DNA of 11,805 bases from Sulfurovum sp. GTDB lineage: Bacteria > Campylobacterota > Campylobacteria > Campylobacterales > Sulfurovaceae. Location of the stretch: assembly GCA_015493425.1 (NCBI GenBank), contig WGDG01000046.1, forward strand, positions 1-11,805. Reading direction: 5' to 3'. The notes beneath the pieces are model-generated. The model saw nothing but the letters and a program-made list of their open reading frames with translations, searched no databases and was not told the DNA's origin. Positions within the stretch are counted from its first letter, which is position 1. Each line of letters starts with the position of its first letter. The translations under genes and the position numbers were made by a program. Shown one piece after another: positions 1 to 4,963 of this stretch.

Positions 1-223
1 CAAAGTTATGCATGGTTGTATCGAGATCTTTTTGCGGATCTCCAAACCGGTTCTGAAGTCCGATCATCGCATAGTCTTTGAGCATCCGCTGTGTGTACAT
101 CCGTTGTTTCCCTGCCACATCCACTGCCTGTGACAGGTTGGCTATTTCCAGTGCGTATGCAGAAACAGTCATGACTGTGCCCGCAATACCTATGGCTGCA
201 TACCGTTTTATCGTTGCTACCAT
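1..223 (-). CDS. Exported PilJ-type sensor domain protein, N-terminal part (runs off the left edge)
   Basis: Only the first 74 codons are present; the rest lies beyond position 1. The start at 221-223 is chosen because AAGGAG lies 5 bases upstream (229-234). The protein opens with a short basic stretch (MVATIKRY) and a small hydrophobic segment ending near SAYALE, which reads as a signal peptide or anchor. Residues about 38-52 read AGKQRMYTQRMLKDY, the hallmark of the type IV pili methyl-accepting chemotaxis N-terminal (PilJ) domain, a periplasmic four-helix sensor fold found in chemoreceptors, NarX-like sensors and stand-alone proteins. Because the C-terminus is missing, it cannot be told whether this is a full transducer with a signalling domain or a small secreted sensor-only protein. 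The family motif is clear; the function is open. Confidence 0.75.
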   Translation of the reverse strand, partial: MVATIKRYAAIGIAGTVMTVSAYALEIANLSQAVDVAGKQRMYTQRMLKDYAMIGLQNRFGDPQKDLDTTMHNF

Positions 224-228
224 GTTTA

Positions 229-234
229 CTCCTT
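229..234 (-). promoter_or_regulatory. Ribosome binding site of the PilJ-domain gene
   Basis: AAGGAG on the minus strand lies 5 bases before the ATG at 223-221. It fixes the start codon, since the next in-frame ATG (codon 17) would cut into the hydrophobic segment. Confidence 0.7.
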
Positions 235-262
235 TTTGATGATTGTCTCCTCTAAAGATTTG

Positions 263-281
263 TATGGTTTTATGAACCATA
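263..281. repeat. Perfect 7-bp inverted repeat (hairpin) in the leader of the PilJ-domain gene
   Basis: TATGGTT at 263-269 pairs with AACCATA at 275-281 across a 5-base loop. It lies about 40 bases upstream of the PilJ-domain start codon, inside the probable 5' untranslated region. No T-run follows on either strand, so it is not a terminator. It could be a protein-binding operator or an mRNA leader hairpin. Confidence 0.4.
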
Positions 282-368
282 TAGACCCGTTATAAAGAAG
301 CGTGCTATCTATTTATATACAATACCGTTACAATAAACATTGTACTCTTTTCCTTTTGCCGTGACCAT

Positions 369-402
369 GGCATTTTTAGAAAAAAAAATATTGCTAAATG
401 CC
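369..402. repeat. Stem-loop with 7-bp perfect stem and a T-rich flank
   Basis: GGCATTT at 369-375 pairs exactly with AAATGCC at 396-402 around a 20-base A-rich loop. TATTTTTA follows directly on the plus strand (403-410), which gives it the look of a weak rightward terminator. However, no rightward gene ends here, and on the minus strand, where the flanking genes lie, no T-run follows the stem. Its role is unclear. It may be a leader structure of the leftward PilJ-domain transcript. Confidence 0.35.
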
Positions 403-500
403 TATTTTTAGGTAAAGGGCACCGGCAATACCTCATCTCCGTCTGGAAAGAGACTTTTTTTCTCTCATAAAAATAACATCTAAGCAACAAGTATCACAAA

Positions 501-509
501 ATTATAACA
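501..509 (-). promoter_or_regulatory. Extended -10 promoter element facing the PilJ-domain gene
   Basis: The minus strand reads TGTTATAAT, a perfect extended -10 (TGN before a 6/6 TATAAT). No good -35 is visible, which is tolerable for extended -10 and for Campylobacterota sigma70 promoters, which depend little on the -35. Transcription would begin near 495 and run left, giving the PilJ-domain mRNA a leader of about 270 bases. A second, weaker candidate (TATAAA, 312-317, minus) would give a shorter leader. Confidence 0.4.
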
Positions 510-654
510 TTTTATAGAGCTTAGATACTAAAAAAAGAAAAATTACAGTTAAAATTAAAAATTATATATTGGGAGAAGGGTTTTGCAGAAGGAAGATGTG
601 CACAATATTCTTTTTATTCAAATCGTTTTTTAGTGCAGGCTCTTTGGGAAATTA

Positions 655-1068
655 TCAAGGTGTTTTGACAATGGCAGCATGTGCGCCAATCAGTCCAATA
701 ATTCCATTTTTGATATTTAAAGGGATAAAGCCGTGTTTTTTGAGAATACGTGATGCTTCTACACTCCGGCTGCCGCTACGGCAGTAGACGAGAATGGGTT
801 CTTTTTTGAAGGCGGCAAGTTTATTGAGATTGGCTTCGAGCTTGTCAAGCGGTATGAGGGTTGCATCGACAAGATGGCCTTTCTGAAATTCTTTGGGCGT
901 GCGTACATCGATGATTGGTATATTCGGGTTTTTCTCGATACGCTCAAGTGCCTGTTTGGGGCTAATACTTTCAAAATCGGCAAAAATCCACCCTTTCGTA
1001 TAGGCAAACCATGTCAGAAGAAGAGCCATTGCCCCCCAATAGAGAATATTCAATACTTTTTTAGACAT
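655..1068 (-). CDS. Membrane-anchored single-domain rhodanese (sulfurtransferase-like protein)
   Basis: This 137-residue protein begins MSKKVLN. The start at 1066-1068 is preferred over the upstream ATG at 1108-1110 because AAGGAG (1077-1082) lies 8 bases before it and because the protein then opens with a basic stretch and a hydrophobic helix (residues about 6-28). The rhodanese domain follows: SPKQALERI, the IIDVRTPKEF motif (about 52-61), the GH substrate-side motif (64-65), and the active-site loop CRSGSR (96-101) with Cys96 as the sulfane-sulfur carrier. A C-terminal NGIIGLIGAH segment matches the family's closing glycine motif. One anchoring helix suggests that the domain faces the periplasm, where it could transfer or bind sulfane sulfur, in keeping with a sulfur-metabolising organism. 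The physiological substrate cannot be read from sequence. It is divergent to the nuo operon and need not be related to it. Confidence 0.88.
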   Translation of the reverse strand: MSKKVLNILYWGAMALLLTWFAYTKGWIFADFESISPKQALERIEKNPNIPIIDVRTPKEFQKGHLVDATLIPLDKLEANLNKLAAFKKEPILVYCRSGSRSVEASRILKKHGFIPLNIKNGIIGLIGAHAAIVKTP

Positions 1069-1076
1069 AAACCGTA

Positions 1077-1082
1077 CTCCTT
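1077..1082 (-). promoter_or_regulatory. Ribosome binding site of the rhodanese gene
   Basis: AAGGAG on the minus strand lies 8 bases before the ATG at 1068-1066. It decides the start in favour of MSKK rather than the longer reading that begins MQTII. Confidence 0.7.
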
Positions 1083-1151
1083 GCATAATGCTTTTTATTA
1101 TGGTTTGCATAAAACCCGATTATCGTTTTGATGGCTAATTGTAGCAGATTT

Positions 1152-1180
1152 TTGGTTGTTTCACATAGTTACAGTAAAAT
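1152..1180 (+). promoter_or_regulatory. Candidate sigma70-type promoter of the nuo operon
   Basis: TTGGTT (1152-1157, 3/6 to the -35 consensus) and TAAAAT (1175-1180, 5/6 to the -10 consensus) are separated by 17 bases. Transcription would start near 1187, leaving a leader of about 120 bases before nuoA. An alternative -10 (TACTAT, 1244-1249) lies closer to the gene but has no spaced -35. This is a consensus match only. Confidence 0.35.
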
Positions 1181-1246
1181 ATTTCCCCCTTTCAAGCCCC
1201 TGCGCAACCGCCTAGTTTAATCATCTTTTGGTTAATATAGGCGTAC

Positions 1247-1259
1247 TATTCTGAGAATA
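1247..1259. promoter_or_regulatory. Perfect 13-bp palindrome, possible operator upstream of nuoA
   Basis: TATTCTGAGAATA is an exact inverted repeat with 6-bp arms around one base. It sits between the candidate promoter and the nuoA start and overlaps the alternative -10 TACTAT. The size and symmetry suit a dimeric repressor or activator site. I do not recognise the binding protein. Confidence 0.35.
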
Positions 1260-1290
1260 CTCCGCCACTGTACGGTGGGGAAGAATGAAA

Positions 1291-1300
1291 CTTAGCTAAG
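1291..1300. promoter_or_regulatory. Perfect 10-bp palindrome touching the nuoA ribosome binding site
   Basis: CTTAGCTAAG is fully self-complementary with no spacer. Its last three bases are the first three of AAGGGA (1298-1303), the nuoA ribosome binding site, which lies 5 bases before the ATG at 1309. A protein bound here, or pairing between transcripts, could affect nuoA translation. With only 10 bp, chance is a real possibility. Confidence 0.3.
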
Positions 1301-1308
1301 GGATTACT

Positions 1309-1698
1309 ATGACTCATGTAATTACGCAACATCCGTATTATGGTGTGTTTATACTCTTTGTATTGACCACGGTTGCATTTGCGGCAACGCTCTTCCTGGC
1401 GCGGTTGATCAGCCGTAAACTCGCCAAACTCGATACCGAGAAACTGAAAATGACAATTTATGAGTGTGGGCCTGAAGTGACCAAACAGCCCAACACCATT
1501 TCAGCCCAGTTCTATCTGATCGCACTTTTGTTCATCCTTTTCGATGTGGAAATCATCTTTATGTTCCCCTGGGCAATCGATTTTAAACTGCTTGGATGGT
1601 TTGGTTTTACAGAAATGATACTGTTTATTGTACTACTCGCGATAGGTTTCGTATATGCATGGAAGAAAGGAGCACTTGAATGGCACAGCATCAAGTAA
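1309..1698 (+). CDS. nuoA: NADH-quinone oxidoreductase (complex I) subunit A
   Basis: A 129-residue protein of normal length for NuoA (mitochondrial ND3), a small membrane-arm subunit next to the quinone channel. Three hydrophobic helices are visible at about 11-33, 66-87 and 95-116. Between the first two lies the conserved loop YECGPE (51-56), whose Cys53 corresponds to the ND3 cysteine exposed in the deactive state of complex I. The acidic FDVE motif in the second helix is present. The gene opens the operon: AAGGGA lies 5 bases upstream, and its last 19 bases overlap nuoB. Nothing is broken or unusual. Confidence 0.97.
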   Translation: MTHVITQHPYYGVFILFVLTTVAFAATLFLARLISRKLAKLDTEKLKMTIYECGPEVTKQPNTISAQFYLIALLFILFDVEIIFMFPWAIDFKLLGWFGFTEMILFIVLLAIGFVYAWKKGALEWHSIK

Positions 1699-2198
1699 AT
1701 TATGCCAGCGCGGCTGGATTGCCGATAGCACTGACTACGGTAGACCATTTGGTAAACTGGGGACGAAGTAACTCGCTTTGGCCATTGACCTACGGACTCG
1801 CATGTTGTGCGATCGAGATGATGGCCTCCGGGGCATCACGTTATGACTTCGACCGAATGGGTACGATTTTCCGTGCCTCTCCGAGACAGGCGGATGTCAT
1901 GATTCTTGCCGGAACACTCTCTAAGAAACACGCAGAGTTCGCCAGACGTCTTTACGATCAGATGACAGAACCGAAGTGGGTCATCTCTATGGGATCATGT
2001 GCCAACACCGGTGGTATGTTCAACACTTATGCGACGGTACAGGGAGTTGACCGTATCGTGCCTGTGGACATCTATCTTCCCGGATGTGCCCCACGTCCTG
2101 AAACCCTTCAGTATGCGATGATGATGCTGCAGAAGAAAATCAGACGTGAATCTGCAAACATGAAAAAGAACACCAAACAGAATTTGAGGTTAGTGTAA
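1680..2198 (+). CDS. nuoB: Complex I subunit B, carrier of iron-sulfur cluster N2
   Basis: A 172-residue protein of usual length. NuoB holds [4Fe-4S] cluster N2, the last cluster of the chain, which hands electrons to the quinone. The ligands are intact: the adjacent pair Cys42-Cys43 in GLACCAIEMM, Cys107 in MGSCAN, and Cys136 in LPGCAPRPE. The start overlaps the end of nuoA by 19 bases, with AAGGAG (1667-1672) 7 bases upstream, so translation is probably coupled. The stop shares one base with the nuoC start (TAATG at 2196-2200). The basic tail after residue 150 varies in this family. Confidence 0.97.
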   Translation: MAQHQVNYASAAGLPIALTTVDHLVNWGRSNSLWPLTYGLACCAIEMMASGASRYDFDRMGTIFRASPRQADVMILAGTLSKKHAEFARRLYDQMTEPKWVISMGSCANTGGMFNTYATVQGVDRIVPVDIYLPGCAPRPETLQYAMMMLQKKIRRESANMKKNTKQNLRLV

Positions 2199-2983
2199 TG
2201 AGAAAGTATACCCCCAAAGACAATGTACAGGCAAAATCCTACTACACAGACCGCTACTGGGTCGCGCCAAGAGTGCCGAGAGCTGCCGTGGAAGAGGGTA
2301 CACATTTCGCCGATGTAGTTAAGACCATGGCACATTTTGCCAAAGAGAGTTACATCGAAATCGGTACACTGGTGATCCACATCGATGCAAAAGAGAATTT
2401 TGAAGCAATTAAGACACTCAAAGAGCAGTGTGGCTATACACAGTGTTCCGAGCAGAGTGCGGTAGACTATCTGGCACAGGATGGTGAATTCGAACTCTTC
2501 TACCAGTTCCTCAATGTCAATGAAGCTAAGCGTGTACGTATCGTATGCCGTATCAAACAGGGAGAGGCGATAGAGTCGATCGTACCGCTGTTTAACTCGG
2601 CAAACTTTGCAGAGCGCGAAATGTTCGACATGTTTGGTATCAAAGTGAACAACCATCCGTTCCTCAAGCGTATCATTATGCCGGATGACTGGGAAGGGCA
2701 CCCGCTGCTTAAAACCTATCCGCTGCATGGGGACGAATTTGCATCATGGTACGAGGTCGACAAGATCTTCGGTAAAGAGTACCGTGATATTATCGGGCCG
2801 GAAAACCGTGATCCTGCACGTATTGACCGTTACGATACAAAGCGTTTCTCGAGAGTCGGTTATGAAGTGCCGTTCGGTGCAGATATCTCCGAAGGTGAAA
2901 AAGAGCAGCCGATCGAATACAGCGAAACGCTGCTGGTTGACTATAACAAAGATTCCGGCAAACAGCTGGATCACAGAAAGTAA
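2198..2983 (+). CDS. nuoC: Complex I subunit C (30 kDa subunit)
   Basis: A 261-residue protein with the 30 kDa subunit signature at residues 139-176: the ERE.FDMFGI stretch, a conserved HP pair, and DWEGHPL followed by KTYP. NuoC binds no cofactor; it buttresses NuoB and NuoD in the peripheral arm. The N-terminal 50 residues (RKYTPKDNVQAKSYY onward) form an extension of the kind I associate with Campylobacterota NuoC. It is not fused to NuoD, unlike in Escherichia coli. The start overlaps the nuoB stop by one base, and nuoD follows after 9 bases. Confidence 0.96.
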   Translation: MRKYTPKDNVQAKSYYTDRYWVAPRVPRAAVEEGTHFADVVKTMAHFAKESYIEIGTLVIHIDAKENFEAIKTLKEQCGYTQCSEQSAVDYLAQDGEFELFYQFLNVNEAKRVRIVCRIKQGEAIESIVPLFNSANFAEREMFDMFGIKVNNHPFLKRIIMPDDWEGHPLLKTYPLHGDEFASWYEVDKIFGKEYRDIIGPENRDPARIDRYDTKRFSRVGYEVPFGADISEGEKEQPIEYSETLLVDYNKDSGKQLDHRK

Positions 2984-2992
2984 GGGGAGAGT

Positions 2993-4222
2993 ATGCAACA
3001 GCCAAATAAATTAACACCGTTCTTTGAAAACCTCAACTTTGAACGTGATGACAATACGATGGTGATCAACTTCGGTCCGCAGCACCCCTCTGCACACGGT
3101 CAGCTCAGGTTGGTTCTTGAGCTTGACGGCGAGCAGGTGGTCAAGGCATATCCTGACATTGGATACCTCCACAGGGGTATCGAAAAGATGGCAGAGAACA
3201 TGACTTACAATGAATTTCTGCCGACAACGGACAGACTTGACTACATTGCGGCAACATCGAACAATTATGCGTATGCCCTGGCGGTAGAAAAGCTGCTTGG
3301 TATTGAAGCACCAAGACGCGCGCAGGTAATCCGTACAATGCTTTTGGAGATCAACCGTATCATCTCGCACCTCTTCTTCATTGCTACGCATGCACTCGAT
3401 GTCGGTGCTATGTCCGTATTCCTTTATGCTTTCCGAGAAAGAGAGTTCGGAATGGATCTGATGGAGGACTACTGTGGTGCCAGACTGACGCACTCTGCTG
3501 TGCGTATCGGCGGTGTACCTTTGGATCTTCCGGAAGGCTTTATTGAAAATCTGATCGCATGGTGTGACAAGGTCGACCACGAGGTAAAAAATACCTATGA
3601 GGCACTCTTGACAGAGAACCGTATCTGGAAAATGCGTCTGGAAGATGTCGGTGTTATTTCCGGAGAAGATGCGCTCAACTGGGGCTGTACCGGCCCAATG
3701 CTCAGAGGCTCCAATGTGAAGTACGATATCCGTAAAGAAGAGCCGTACGAACTCTACGGAGAGCTTGACTTCGACATTCCTGTCAGTGACAGATGTGATT
3801 CGTATGGACGGTATATGCTCTATATGCAGGAGATTTACCAGTCTACCCGTATCCTCAGACAGCTTGTGCCAATGTACAAAGAAAGCAGCCCTGAGCTGAT
3901 GGCGCATGCACCGCAGTACATCTCCGCACCTAAAGAGGAAATCATGACACAGAACTATGCGCTGATGCAGCACTTCGTTCTGGTCACTCAGGGGATGAGA
4001 CCGCCAAAAGGTGAAGTCTATGTTCCGACAGAATCGCCAAAGGGTGAGCTTGGTTTCTATATCAAGTCAGAGGGGGAACCGTATGCCTACAGACTCAAGT
4101 GTAGAGCACCGAGTTTCTTCCACACCGGCTTGCTGCAGGACATTCTTGTAGGTACATATATTGCTGACGTCGTTACGATCATTGGTTCTACCAATATCGT
4201 ATTCGGTGAAGTCGACCGTTAA
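2993..4222 (+). CDS. nuoD: Complex I subunit D (49 kDa subunit, quinone site)
   Basis: A 409-residue protein of normal length, a [NiFe]-hydrogenase large-subunit relative that has lost its metal site. It forms the quinone-binding pocket with NuoB. GPQHPSAHG (28-36) is intact. His35 and Tyr84 lie 49 residues apart, the same spacing as the quinone-head-group ligands His38/Tyr87 of the Thermus subunit. The family ending NIVFGEVDR is present, so the gene is complete. The ribosome site GGGGAGAG lies just before the ATG, which is preferred over internal methionines because it keeps the full N-terminus. The stop codon is part of the next gene's ribosome site (TAAGGAG). Confidence 0.97.
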   Translation: MQQPNKLTPFFENLNFERDDNTMVINFGPQHPSAHGQLRLVLELDGEQVVKAYPDIGYLHRGIEKMAENMTYNEFLPTTDRLDYIAATSNNYAYALAVEKLLGIEAPRRAQVIRTMLLEINRIISHLFFIATHALDVGAMSVFLYAFREREFGMDLMEDYCGARLTHSAVRIGGVPLDLPEGFIENLIAWCDKVDHEVKNTYEALLTENRIWKMRLEDVGVISGEDALNWGCTGPMLRGSNVKYDIRKEEPYELYGELDFDIPVSDRCDSYGRYMLYMQEIYQSTRILRQLVPMYKESSPELMAHAPQYISAPKEEIMTQNYALMQHFVLVTQGMRPPKGEVYVPTESPKGELGFYIKSEGEPYAYRLKCRAPSFFHTGLLQDILVGTYIADVVTIIGSTNIVFGEVDR

Positions 4223-4234
4223 GGAGAAGAGCGT

Positions 4235-4963
4235 ATGAAACGATATGATTTAAGACATTTGCACGACGATTTTTACGACAGAATGGCAGAACTGATCGAC
4301 CAGGGACTCAAGGTCGGTGAAGTGGGCATCTTTCTGTTCGAAGTGGGAGATTTTTCACACATTCAGCGCTCTGCGGACTTCATAAAGGAGCTTGGACACG
4401 ACTTGATGAACTCATTGAAGTTCAACGAAGTCGATTGGACGATTGTAGTTAAAAAAGTGGACGAAGAAACACGTAAAGCAAGAGCAGAAGCGGTAGAAAA
4501 AGCACGCATTGAGGCAGAGCAAAAAGCGGCAGAAGCGGCAAAAGCAGCAGAAGAGAAAGCAAAAGCAGAAGCAGCGGCAGCCGAAGCGAAGGCGAAAGAA
4601 GAAGCAGAAAAAGCTGCAGCCGAGGCGAAAGCCAAGGCTGAAGAGGAAGCAAAGGCCAAAGCGGAGGCGGAAGCTAAAGCCAAAGAAGAGGCTGCAAAAG
4701 AGGCTGCCAGTAAAAAAGTACCGGCCAAAAAAGCCAGTGCGAAAAAAACTGAAACACCCAAAGGTGATGATCTGACAAAGATCAAAGGGATTGGTAAAGC
4801 CTATATGGAGAAGCTCAACAGTGAAGGCATTTATACCGTTGAAGATGTTGCCAATATGACAAAAGAGCAAATTCAGATGATGGAAGAGAAGTACTCTTTC
4901 AAGGGTGACTTCAAAGAGTCTGTGGCAGACGCGAAAAAACTGCTGCAAGCAAAGGCTAAATAA
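4235..4963 (+). CDS. NuoE-replacement complex I subunit with Ala/Lys/Glu helix and C-terminal helix-hairpin-helix domain
   Basis: A 242-residue protein at the nuoE position that is not NuoE: it has no thioredoxin-fold [2Fe-2S] motif and no cysteine at all, so it cannot carry cluster N1a. Three parts are visible. Residues 1-74 are a compact domain (RYDLRHLHDDFYDRM... VDWTIVVKK), which I match by position and style to the small Campylobacterota 'NuoE-like' protein (Cj1575 type). Residues about 75-158 are an uninterrupted, highly charged Ala/Glu/Lys helix (AEAKAKEEAEKAA and similar), followed by a Lys/Ala/Pro linker to about 178. Residues 179-242 are a helix-hairpin-helix domain (LTKIKGIGKAYMEKL then GIYTVEDVA), the type also found as a C-terminal tail on alphaproteobacterial NuoE. 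It starts 12 bases after nuoD with AAGGAG upstream and overlaps the next gene by one base. The likely role is structural, tethering the electron-input module to the peripheral arm. That role is inferred. Confidence 0.85.
   Translation: MKRYDLRHLHDDFYDRMAELIDQGLKVGEVGIFLFEVGDFSHIQRSADFIKELGHDLMNSLKFNEVDWTIVVKKVDEETRKARAEAVEKARIEAEQKAAEAAKAAEEKAKAEAAAAEAKAKEEAEKAAAEAKAKAEEEAKAKAEAEAKAKEEAAKEAASKKVPAKKASAKKTETPKGDDLTKIKGIGKAYMEKLNSEGIYTVEDVANMTKEQIQMMEEKYSFKGDFKESVADAKKLLQAKAK
4457..4708 (+). repeat. Low-complexity region encoding an Ala/Glu/Lys-rich helix
   Basis: About 250 bp of GCA/GCG, GAA/GAG and AAA/AAG codons in irregular order encode residues about 75-158 of the NuoE-replacement protein. 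The codons are mixed rather than exact tandem copies, so the stretch has not just expanded. The composition resembles the long helix of TolA-type proteins. It also produces long spurious open frames on the opposite strand. Confidence 0.8.

Larger units (their letters stand above)
224..654. other. Gene-free AT-rich intergenic stretch between the two leftward genes
   Basis: No convincing coding sequence is present. The only minus-strand open frame (305-490) has no ribosome binding site and a composition unlike the neighbouring genes. The stretch holds the hairpin at 263-281, the stem-loop at 369-402 and a leftward extended -10 element at 501-509. A GC-richer island at about 412-455 sits in otherwise AT-rich sequence. 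About 480-570 is very AT-rich. I recognise no riboswitch class or tRNA here. Confidence 0.6.

Noticed and set aside
369..410. Stem-loop plus T-run read as a rho-independent terminator
   Set aside because: The T-run lies on the plus-strand side, but no plus-strand gene ends here. The stem is AT-rich with a 20-base loop, which is weak for a terminator.
305..490. Minus-strand 61-codon open frame in the gap between the PilJ and rhodanese genes
   Set aside because: No ribosome binding site before its ATG, composition unlike the real genes, no recognisable motif, and it overlaps the stem-loop at 369-402.
543..570. Rightward promoter-like pair TTACAG and TATATT with 16-base spacing
   Set aside because: The stretch is almost pure A/T, where such matches arise by chance, and no rightward gene follows before nuoA at 1309.
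569..787. Plus-strand open frame overlapping the rhodanese 3' end
   Set aside because: It lies antisense to the well-supported rhodanese gene, and its sequence has no family features.
2108..2728. Minus-strand 206-codon open frame opposite nuoB/nuoC
   Set aside because: It is antisense to two clear genes with intact signatures and has no ribosome site or motif of its own.
3011..3973. Minus-strand 320-codon open frame opposite nuoD
   Set aside because: nuoD is unmistakable on the plus strand; the Cys/His-rich opposite frame reflects nuoD codon use and resembles no protein family.
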